Assembly (NCBI GenBank): GCA_030533445.1
Contig: CM060080.1
Location: 21,095,377-21,159,376, forward strand
Origin: Cyprinodon diabolis
Taxonomy: Eukaryota > Chordata > Actinopteri > Cyprinodontiformes > Cyprinodontidae
Length of the DNA: 64,000 nt
Direction of reading: 5' to 3'
The notes under the pieces: model-generated
What the model was told of the DNA's origin: nothing
The model's input: the letters and a program-made list of their open reading frames with translations, nothing else
Databases searched by the model: none
Position numbers and translations under genes: made by a program
Shown here: piece by piece, positions 25,901 through 37,900 of the stretch
Layout of the letters: each line of letters starts with the position of its first letter
Position numbering within the stretch: the stretch's first letter is position 1

Positions 25901-28900
25901 CAAAGCATGTTTAGAAATATTGTAGAATTAGATTTATTTCTTTTTGTTATAACTTCTTCCATATTTTTCTGCGTCTTTTAACTTCATTTTAAACCTGTCA
26001 TAGAAAATAGCTGACTGTCTTTTTCACTTGCAGTGAAGATTGTTGCTGTTACTGCTACCTTTTATCCTCAATTCTTTTTATTTACACCTTATCTCTCTGT
26101 TGCAGAACACACAGCAAACACGTCTCCTAAATCGTCCTCTCTCAGATGTGATTATGGTGACGAGGCTGGCGAAATCACCATTGCAGTGCCGACGGTTTGC
26201 GTTAACGGAAGCCATGCATACAAAAACCAGGCCCAGGATCGAGGCTCAGGAAAATCAGCAGGTACTTTAGGCCTGGGACTGTTGCAGAAGTCCATGCCCC
26301 ACTCCGTTTCTCTGCAGAACCTCAGTACGAGGCCCTTCACAGACCTGCCCAAAGGCCCCGGTGGAGACGGGCGTCGTTGGTCTTTTGACAGAGCTGGCGA
26401 GGAGGAGAAGGCAGCCATTGCAGCAGCCCTGGAGAAAAGTGGCCCCATGCTGGGTGAAGAAGAGGAGCGGCCAGAACAGGCATCACTGCCAAAAGCTTCT
26501 AAGGCGGAGTCGGAGAATCAGGTGAAAAAGCAGAGGAAGAACTTGTTCTCACATGGGCGGAGTGAGTCTGCAGGGAAGGGTCAGAGTCAGTCCAAAGACG
26601 TGTCTGAACAGATCTCGGCTGCCACCGAGGAGAGACACAGAGCCTGGTTCGGATCAAAGGAGTCGCACAACAAACCCAGGTGAGATGCTCGCTGTTAGCA
26701 CATGACATGTCAAGGCTTCTTTAGCTACAAACTAAACTTACACTGATGAATAATGCTAGGATAAAATAAAAAACACTTTAAAAAAAATACTTTGTCGCTA
26801 TGTTCTCTTAAAGGATGGAAAAAATACATTTTAAACACTTTATCTTTATTGTCATCAGATCAGGTTTTGCAAATTTAGATGTTTAATCCTCAGAACTAAA
26901 AATAAATGCAACACAAGTAAGGAGCAAATCTATAGCATGCATTACAATAGAGAAATTAATTAAAAAAATAATGCTTTTATATCAAAGTTGTTCATTTGGC
27001 TTGATCTATTTTTTAAATAAAATTTATTTTTAATGCCAACCTGTATGTTAACCTGTGCTTCACTTCCAAACCTAAAAAAAAAAATACCCCCATAAACGTT
27101 CCCATTTGTTTGCTTACATACTAAACAAGTTAATCGGTGCATTTGGTGACCTTTCAATAGAGGACGTCTGGTCAAACCTGTTCGGTTTGTCACACTGATT
27201 GCCTGATCTGCTGAACGCAGCCATGTACATTTCAGTCCCTTTCTAAGATAAACCTGTTCCTCAGACAGCTAAAGAAGTTGTCTAAGGCTACAGTCATAAT
27301 AGGTGGTGCTTTATTTTGGTATGTGTTTTCTTGATGGGTGGAGTGCCTTGCAAAAGTTTTCACGCCAATTTTCTTCACATTGTTTAAGTATTCTTTTCTG
27401 GGATTTATTTTGTGATAAGCCAACACAAAGAAAAGTAGAATTGTGAAGTGAAAAGTAAATTCTATTTAGATTTAAGACTTTATTAAATCTAAATAAAAGT
27501 CCTGGAACTCACTCGGATATTATGCAAGGCAGTGGTTAGTTCTGAGCAGTTATTGGCTTTGCAATATCCTGCATAAATTAAATCAGCTACTGTTCTTTAA
27601 AGGCACAGAGTGGTGTTATTTGACATTTTTAAAATGTATACGTTAGTAATAGGGCTGGGTATTTTAGCCAAAGTCCTGAATCGATTCGATTTTGATTCAT
27701 ACAGCTCTAAATCGATTAATTTCGATTCGATCTGTTTTTGCTAGTGTTGCACCGATACCAGTATCGGACGAGGCCCCGATACTGCCCTAAAATGGTGGTA
27801 TCGGTATCGGCGAGTACCAACAAATAGGGCACTGATGCCATTTTGAGAGCCATAAGTTTATTCAACTATTGTCACCCACTCCTGGTAGGCTATAAAAAGT
27901 TCTACTGGATTCACTTTGTATTTGATTTTTTCCTGCTTCACAAAGGTAGCAGCAGCTTGACAAAGCCATGATGGCAATTATTTTACATTATTATGGTATC
28001 GGTATCGGCCGATACTGCACATCCAGGTATCGGGTATCGGTATCGGGGCCAAAAAATGGCATCGGCGCTACACTAGTTTTTGCAATAATAAAAGTGGTTC
28101 AACTGTGTTTCCAAATACTCATGCATTTTATTTTTTCCTGTCACATTAAATACAAAGTGCAAACTTCTAAATCAGACAGTTTAAACTTGAGGTGTGAACA
28201 AAACTGTCTGAAAAGTGCAAACTTGTTTGTGAAAAGTGAAAAAGTGAAGCCTCACTCGATCAAGCAGACGTGACACAGCAGACATGCATGAGCTGCATTA
28301 TCTCCACTAAACAAACCATATTTGCAGCGTTGTCTGTAACAACTACAGGGTGTTTGCTGGTCAGCCCCCACTTGTTAATGTCATCAGTCAAACTATTGGC
28401 TATATTTGCAGCTGTGAAGTAATCTTTGTGGTCTGTAGAAAGAGATGCGAGGCGCCACTCATTATCAATGTAGAGGGAAGTCACCTTAATGTCACATATC
28501 CAGCACATTATCTTTAGCTGTTTTAAATCCAAAATGGTTCCAGACATCAGACTTCAGGCGGGACAGCTTGCTGAGCGGTGTGTTACTTGGGTCAGCATTT
28601 GCACACGCCTGCTCATTTGAATGTGAATTATAAAATTAATCGATCTCATTCCCTAGACATCGATTTCGCTAAAATGTAAAGGCATCGATCCAAAATCGAT
28701 TAAATCGATTTTTTTACCCAGCCCTAGTTAGTAACTCACTCTGTTTGCATACAACACTTCTTTAACTAAGTACATCATCCAGCTACCATAGTATTTGTTA
28801 TTTTTGTCTTTTAACCTTTGTTTTTACTCAGTTTGTTGGTAAATGTAGCTTTTCTGTGTAGATTTACAATAAAAACATCATGTGAGCAGAATTAGGTCAC

Positions 28901-31900
28901 TGTTCATGTGTGTAATTGTTCAATAAGGCGAAGCAATTGTGGAAAAAAGGAAATAAAGAGAAGGCCCAGCTTAAGTACTACCAACTGTAAAGATTGGTTT
29001 TATAAGTTTGGAGAAAATGTATGTATAAAATTTCTTCCTCAAAAGTGTTTTATTCTGTTATGTTATTTATGTTTTTAGTACTTTTTATTCCTTTTTTACA
29101 CTTTAAAATGTCAGAATTTGCACAAAATTAGTTAAAAACATTAAATCAACAGTTACTCAGTCCTTTAGCAGCCATTCAATCAGGTAGTTTTTTACTGTTG
29201 AGTAATTTCTTAGATGACTCCTTCTTACTTTTATTTAAATAAAAAGGATAGTAGTTCTATTTTTAGTTGAGTAGAGCTGTAAGTAAAGGCCGCCTCTGGC
29301 TGTCACATATGACGGCAAAGAGATTTCCAGCTAGCACGTACATCCATACATGCAGTAAAAGTAATAACTTTTCTACATAACAGTGACTGTAAAGTCTTGC
29401 AACAATGGACTCTGGAAAAGCAGGCTTTGAAGGTCAGGACACGATGAAACCCTGGAGATTAATATCTAGAAAATGAAGTTTATTTCTGGTTAAATCTGCC
29501 CGATCCGTGGCTGCATCATGCTACAAGGATGCCTTTCCTCAGCCGTGACAAGTAAGGTAGGGTTATAGGACAAGAAAATCCACGATACCCTTTTCAAAAT
29601 GCATATTTTTTAATTTGCTGATCATTTTAAAAATGTTCCACCCCCTCTTTTTCCACTTTGCAGTCATGGTCTACTTTGTTGCTCTGTAAGATGACATCAC
29701 GCTGAAATGTGTGGCTCTAACAAAGCCTGTCCTCTACAGTCTAAAGTGGGACAAACACTTGATGTCAAATACAAAACGAGTTCAGAGCATTGTTGTGGTT
29801 TACTTCCTGTGTATCAGTGTTATGAATAAAGCCTCTGGTTATAGCAAGTCTGCAATGCAGATGGAGGAGAGGAGCCACTCTTATAGTGTTAACCTTGTAC
29901 AGCCCATAATACCCCTATGGAATAATATACCTCTTGGCTTGGAAACATGATCTGGAAAACTCACTTCACTCTTTTAGACTAAAGGGTGGATAGGTTGTTC
30001 ATTTGTCGGTGAGGGGTAGGAACAGGATGAGGGTGTCCCTTTATTACTGTCACATGTGCTCACAGTTAAGATGATCTTTAATTAGTTATTTGGTTTTTGT
30101 GGTCTATTTTAAATGATCCTGAGCTAAAACTTATTTTCTTTCCAGTAATCTTTTAATCAGACGTCATCTAGCTCTTTCCGAAATATTGCAAAAGTATTCA
30201 TAGGACACTTTGTCTTATTTAAGCTTTAATGGATTTTGTTGGGATTTGGATTAACAGGCAATAGTGTGTACATGTGAAGGATGAACGGTTCTAAAAATAC
30301 TGAAAATCTGAAATGGGTGTGTATTAGCCCTCATTAGGTTGAAAACTGGGGCTGCATATCTAGAGAGGGAAGAAACAAACCCCACAGCATAATGCTGCCA
30401 TCACAGAGTGTTGTCATGGTGATGAGTGTGTTCAGGATGAGGTGTAATGTTTGATTTCCTCCATTCATAGCATCTTGCATGTCGGCAAATGTAGACTAAA
30501 CAGCTTTATTTACACTTTACAGATATTTGCAGTGTTTTTTCTTTAATCGGTAGCGGCCAATACCCACCATTATTTACCATGATTTGAGATCCGTTTGTTA
30601 ACATTCTGCTTGAATTGTCTGTAAATGTGTGTTTCTTGTTTAAATTTAGATGCTAGTGATATTTGTTAGTGTTTCATTTTTATGATGTGCATGGAGGTAG
30701 ACGATGTAATATCACCTAAAGTGATATCGAATTGACTTTTAAAAAACTGGCTTTACGTCACATCAACAAAAGCTGTATTTAATTGCTCACTTTTTTTTTC
30801 TTGTCCTGATGATTTTATTTGATGATGCTAGAGTAAATGGGTCTGAATAAATATCCAAAGCACACAGAAAGAATGTGCAAAGCTTCCATTTTCCTTCTAA
30901 TTTTTCTTCCCTTTTTTATACTTCCCTTCCTTTGTGTTGGTCTGTGACATAAAACCTTAATGCTGAAGTCGGTGGTTTTGCAGGGCACTCCATAGTCACA
31001 TTATTCAAATAATAACATAAATAGAAGCTCTTTATGCTGGTTGTGGAGAAGTCACACACCCCTCTGCAAATTCTCCTTAGATTCTGAGGTTGGCTCACTG
31101 CACCTACACGCCATGGTGCAGAGCCATGCACCATGGTTCAGTTAAAATGCATATAACTCCAAACAAATGTCAAACTTCTTAATAGGATTTGTGTATGTGA
31201 TAGTCCCTGTTAAAGGACGGTTCTATGCGTTCTTGCAATTTAATTGACTGGTTTAAGATGCAGAAGGAATATCTCATTTTAGTTTATACGCTGCTCTTGT
31301 TCCATAAAGCTGTCGTCTGCTGCCTTTCTTTTTGCTCTGGGCTTCTGCAGCAGCTCAGATGGAAAGAATATTTAATTTTCAAATTACATTTGTTAGTCTT
31401 ACAGTATTTGCACTGCTTTGTTTAATGACAGCAGTCATCTGTTAATTAAAAGAAAACCATAAAATTAGATTTATATGTGACGACTAAGCAACAAGAGATT
31501 CTAGATTAAGGGGCCTTGTTCTGACCTTTAGAGTTTAAAAACAAAACAGAGCAGATGGAAAACGCTGTCAGAGGAATCTTTTTTCCATGTTCACTGTAAA
31601 GCTAGTAAAGGTTTATAAGGTCTGAATTCTGCCAAAAAGATCACACGTGTTATAAATACCCAGTGAGCAGTTTAATTCAAAACACATGAATATAAACTAC
31701 ACGTCACATGCCTTTTTTTTTTTTTTACTTTCTATGCATGTAGCTCACATGTGAGCCCACAATCTATTACACCATGAGTTCATGCTCCTTCTCTGCTCTC
31801 TTGATGTTTATGCACCTGTAGATTTTCTCCCTACTCGTCATTAGACCTGTTTCTATGCCCTCTAGCAACTTCTGTCACTTTGAGGGTGGAACCAACCTGA

Positions 31901-34900
31901 GAAAGTAAACTGCCTGTGATTGGCTACTTTTAAAGAAATCCCTTATGTTTTAGACAGTGCTGTTTTTTGTTGCTGTTGTTGTTTTTTTTTGGGTTTTTTT
32001 TTCCCAAAAAAAACTTCATTTAACCACTGTAGATTTCATCAGGTAACAGTACAGGAATGTATAAAAGGCATTCAAAGAAAGTGTGTAAAGGATATCTTTA
32101 TATAGGAGAAAGCCAAAGATAAAAGGAGAGGGCACAATAATAATAATTAAAAAAAAATAATAATAATAAATGGGCAAGATTTTATTATACATAGATTTCT
32201 TCCTAATTTCGGCTAGTAATACTAGCAAAACATCCTTATATTAATAGCTTTGTTACCACCCAATCCGTACCGGTAGCGCGATCCCTCTCATCACATCATT
32301 TACTCAATCAGATATACATCCGGGTCGCCCTCGATTTTACTTTGTAAAAAATACCTAAATCACATTTTTCTCTCCCTACATGTAGTAAGCGTACTAAGCT
32401 ATAATGTTTTAAAGGTTAATAATGTATTCCCAGAGAAAATAAATGCATTTAAATCCTTTTTTATCACTCGTCTCTACCGAGAATGGAATCCTACGCTACT
32501 TCCGGGGCAAACTTTTTCGGCTTTGGATTTTTCTTTTTTCCTTTCATGTTAACCTTATGGTATATAGTGTGTAATCTCAAGAACAAAAAACAACAAAAAT
32601 ACAGATAAACAGGGTTTAATCCTATCTTGCTACTCTGAGCATGTCCAATGATGACGTCAGACAATCAGTTTAACGGTGAAAGTGTTAAAGTATCAAAATG
32701 TCTCAGAAAAGTCACCAATCATTTTTTTAGAGATGCTGTATAGCATTGTTTATTGATTTAGGACCAAAAATTGACATGAGGGACAGGTACACGTGCAAGT
32801 AGAAGATAATCTATAAGCATATAAAAGGCAAGAGAGCAAAGAAGGAGCATTAACTGATAGTAGTAATTTACAGGGGGACCCATGGTCCTGCATGGGTCTG
32901 ATTTTTCAAAACTGTATCTGCCCACACTCGTGGAGTTCAGAACCGAGAGACCCGACCCGTTATCCGCAATTTTCCCCATTTAAAACCCAGCTGGGGCCAC
33001 AAAGACCCGTATATAATAAAGTCTGATATGACCCGTCTTCGCAAAGCTTACACACAGCTGTTCATAATAACGGAGGCAGAAAAGAACATTGCGTCACGCT
33101 CACATCCAGTGCGCTCACACTGGTAGAATTTTGAATTCATAAAAGTTTAGCATTTGGTTGCGTTATACAGTGGGGCGAAAATCTATTTAGTCAGCCACTG
33201 ATTCTGCAAGTTCTCCTACTTAGAATAATAAGAGACGTCTGTAATTTTCATCATAGGTACACTTCAACTATGAGAGACAAAATGAGAAAAAAATCCAGGA
33301 AATCACACTGTAGGATTTTTAAAGAATTAATTTGTAAATTATGGTGGAAAATAAGTATTTGGTCACCCACAAACCAACAAGATTTCTGACTCTCACAGAC
33401 CTGTAACTTCTTCTTTAAGAAGCTCTTCTGCCCTCCACTCGTTACCTGTATTATTGGCACCTGTTTGAACCCGTTATCTGTATAAAAGACACCCGTCCAC
33501 ACCCTCAAACAGTCACACTCAACACTCAACCATGACCAAGACAGAAGAGCTTTCGAAGGACACCAGGAAGAAAATTGTAGACCTGCACCAGGCTGGGAAG
33601 AGTAGATCTACAATAGGCAAGCAGCTTGGTGTGAAAAAATCAACTGTGGGGGTAATATTAAGAACATGGAAGACGTACAAGACCACTGATCTCCCACGTG
33701 CTTCATGCAAGATCTCATCCCGTGAGGTCAAAGTGATTATGAGAACGGTGAGAAAAATCCCAGAACTACATGGAAGTATCTGATGAATGACCTGCAGAGA
33801 GCTGGCAACAAAGTAACAAATGCTACCATAAGTAACACACTACACCAGGGGGTGTAGTGTGTTACTGCAATTCTGCAGTGCCAGACATGTCCCCCTGCTC
33901 AACCCAGTGCATGTCCAGGCCCACCTGAAGTTTACCAGAGAGCATATGGATGATCCTGAAGAGGATTAAGAGAATATCATGTGGTCAGGTGAAACCAAAA
34001 TAGAACTTTTTGGTAAAAACCCAACCTGTCGTGTTTGTAGGAAGAAGAATGCAGAGTTGCATCCCAAGAACACCCAACATACTGTGAAACATGGGGGAGG
34101 AAACATCATGCTTTGGGGCTGTTTTTCTGCAAAGGGGACAGGAAAACTGATCCATGTTGAGGGAAGAATGAACGGGGCCATTTATAATGAGATTTTAAGC
34201 CAAAACCTCCTTCCATCAGTGAGAGCCTTGAATATGAAATGTGGGTGGCTCTTCCAGCATGGCAACGAAGGAGTGGCTCTGTAAAAAGCATTTCAAGGTC
34301 CTGAAATGGCCTAGCCAGTCTGCAGACATCAACCCCATGGAAAATTGTGGAGGGAGTTTGAAGTCCGTGTTGCCCAGCGACAGCCCAGAAACATCCCTGC
34401 TCTAGAGGAGATCTGTGTGGAGGAATGGGCCAAAATACCAGCTACAGTGTGTGCAAACCTGGTAAAGACTTACAAGAAACGTTTGACCTCTGTCATTGCC
34501 AGCAAAGGTTATGTTACAAAGTATTGAGTTTAACTTTAGTTATTGACCAAATACTTATTTTCCACCATAATTTACAAATAAATTCTTCAAAAATCCTACA
34601 ATGTGATTTCCTGGATTATTCTGTTTTTTTTTTCTCATTTCATCTCTCATGTTGAAGTGTACCTAAGATGAAAATTACAGACCTCTCTCATTATTCTAAG
34701 TAGGAGAACTTGCACAATCAGTGGCTGGTTAAATACTTTTTGGCTGCCTGTACATGTTAAGAAGCTCTCATAAAGAGAATATTTTGGTTGGTTTTGATCA
34801 ATCATCCAGGAGTTATTGAAGTTAAATGTTTTTTGTTTGTTTTTTTTTCAAAATTTCAAGCAAACACCTCAACATCCTATCTGAGAATTGTGTAAAGGCA

Positions 34901-37900
34901 TACTGTGCAGAGGAAGAATATGAGCAGTGTTTGTAAACACACCTTTAACTCTGCTTTGCTGCCACCTAATGCTGCTTTCGGTATAGCAAAAACAGTTGAA
35001 TTTCAGAGCTTTATGAGAAACAAATGAAATGTTTTTATAATCAGAACATTTATAAATACATATAGTGCACGGTAAATAAGAACATTAATGTGACTTAATC
35101 AGACTAGCATTTTTATGTATTAATTTATATTCCAGTTCACAACTATGTTCCTTATTATATAACTTGTTAGTTACTCCTATGAAAAAGCAACTATTGTAGT
35201 TACGACAATATTCATATATGAAAAAATTCAAAGGTAAAAACAACAGCTCTGCACTAATAACCCTTTTATTTCAAGGGTTCTTTGGTATTTGAATGTGGTA
35301 TTATGACAATTTTTGTAACTTAAGAAAAGTGTTCTCAATAGCGCTGTTTAAAAAATAAAAAGTAAAAAGATTTTCCAATTCTGAATTCTCATATACATTT
35401 TTAAAGATTGATTCATATAAACAAAGATTTTACTGTGACCTTATAGCCCCAGTTAAATACCATTAATTTATTAATTTGCAGTTAATTGTTGATTTATACT
35501 AGTATCAATATGATATATAACTGATATATCACACAGCTATGTAATTCCAGTAACCCCTAAAAAGCATACTTAAAGCACTACTCCTTTGAGATCGAAGCAG
35601 ATTGAAAAGAATCGATTCTAAATTTTGAGAATCAGAATCAAAACGATTATTGTAACTTCAACCAATACCCAGTCCTAGTCCTTCAACCACAGATCAAACG
35701 ACTCGACATCTTTCTGAAAACAACATACAATTATAGTCTAATACCCACATAAATATATTCATCAAGCCCCAAATTTTGACACAATGGTGGATTTTATTTG
35801 GTTACCCCAGTTTATGCTAATGTAATAAACTCTGCATAGTATACCTTTGGAGTGTGATTTAAACAGAATGCTTTTGAGCAATGTTGACAAGCCAAACTAA
35901 CTGTGAGGACTATATGTCCTTCTTTTCACAGCCTGGTGGTCTCCACTAAATTAGAGCCAAGCACTTACCCCCACCCAACACTTCTTCCACTTAGTCGCCA
36001 CCCCTTGGGTGCCCCTGTTGATCCTACCTCTTTGGTTTCCACACTTCACCACACTAACCCCTTTTGCTGCACACAGAGTACACCACCCCCCTTACCCTGG
36101 TGCAACCCTTTCTACTCCCTCCTACAGCACAACCCCTTCTTTACAGATATGTTAACCAATGAGCCACTAAATTCTTCGCTACCTCCTTTGCCTTATCTTT
36201 CCAGCTCCCGGCCCCCCATAACTGATCTCTTTCCAAAGTCAAGTGATTCTAATCTGACCCAAGATGACGCATCAGTAGGGGCCACTGACACTACCATGGA
36301 GGCAAAAGGCAAACTTGAGAAAAGACCACTTCCTCCGATTCCCTTGGAAAGAGAGAAACCTCTAATTGAAAAATCAGCAAACCCCTTTATGTCTGCTGAT
36401 GAACTTGAACTGGGATCACAGTGGGAAGAATCCTTTGAAGCTTTAGCAGCTGGGAGGCTGCAGTCTCCCGAGGACCTCACCATGGAGTACAGAACACAGC
36501 AAAATACAGTCAGTGACCATCCACTGGAACACGACCATAATAAAGGGGAATTACAATCCCACCCAGATGCTGATGACCGCACAAATGTTAACGACACTCT
36601 ATATCATCCGCCTGGGGGCAGGTTTTTCTCCAATGCACTTTCAGTCCCCAGCCAGTTGAAGAATAGTAACACACACATTATAGATACTTTCCCGCCATTC
36701 CTTGAAACAATTCCAGAACAAAGAAGCTTTGAAAGTGATGACTCAACCTTAAATACTCCCACTAACTCTCCTGAACTGTGGGATTTCCAAGTAGCTGCAC
36801 AAGACAAAAATATTCCCAATGATTTCTCTGACACTAACGTCAATAAAGCTCCCTTCAACATCTCATCTGCTCAAATCAATGAGAACAACAGTTCTCCAGA
36901 CCCCAGCTCCTCCGGCCTTGGCAGTTCAACCGAAGAAGATGGCCTCTCCTGCTTTTCATCTCAGTCTGAGAAGTTTTCTGCGGTCTCCTCAGAAGAAGCT
37001 GAAGGCAACATCCCACGCATCAAAACCCCATCTGATTCAGCTGTGGTTGAAAATGTTAAGACCTCTGAGTCAGGAGACAGTCTCAATGACAGGTCAGGCA
37101 ATCAGCCTTTACTTGACGATGCCAATCAAACGGTTATTCAACAGGAGGAGAGTCCCGGACAAAAGGTTGTTTTCGACTTCTTGGACGAGTCTCTTCAGAC
37201 TCCACCACCAACTCTTATGGCATCTGAACAGGAAGCAGAAAGTGAACATGAGGACAATCAAACACCTAAAACCTTTTCAATGAGCCCTGATCTGTTGTCA
37301 ACACTACAACCAACATCCCCTCTACCTCAGCAATCAACTGATGGCTTGAAAGAAGAAAGCACAGATTTGACTGTGGAGCCGTCTGATGAGTTCAACCCTT
37401 TTTCTAAGAATAGCACTGAAGGAGTTATCCCCGGATCTCCAGAGGATGAATTCTCTTCAACACTACCATCAGTACACGTCACAACCTCATCCCCTGATGT
37501 CAAGCACGATTCCTCGGATTTGACGATTGAGAAGACTAGCTCAGAGGGGCAGGAAGCTAACTCATACGCCCATGTTGATTTGGGGATTTTTGATAATTTC
37601 CTCAACATCAGTCGCATTGCAAGCACTCCTGAGCAGGACAGCACTTTGTTGCCAGTACAGTCTGATTATAGTAGCAACAGCTTACTCCATAGCCATTATT
37701 TCAGCACTGACTCGCAGGATTATCTGACCTGTGACTCTCAACCGCTCTCCAAATGGTCCAGCTTTTCAGAGCTAAATGAAACCCTGTTCTCAGCCAACTC
37801 AACTCTCTGTGTTGAGATGAGTGATGTTAAGACAGACCCCGTTGAGCCTCTAGGGACGGACAATACAAGTCTATCCCAGACATCCAACTTTGAGATCAAC

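Noticed and set aside
33532..34527. Intact transposase or host gene
   Set aside because: Stops, a frame break and loss of catalytic acids show a pseudogene within terminal repeats.
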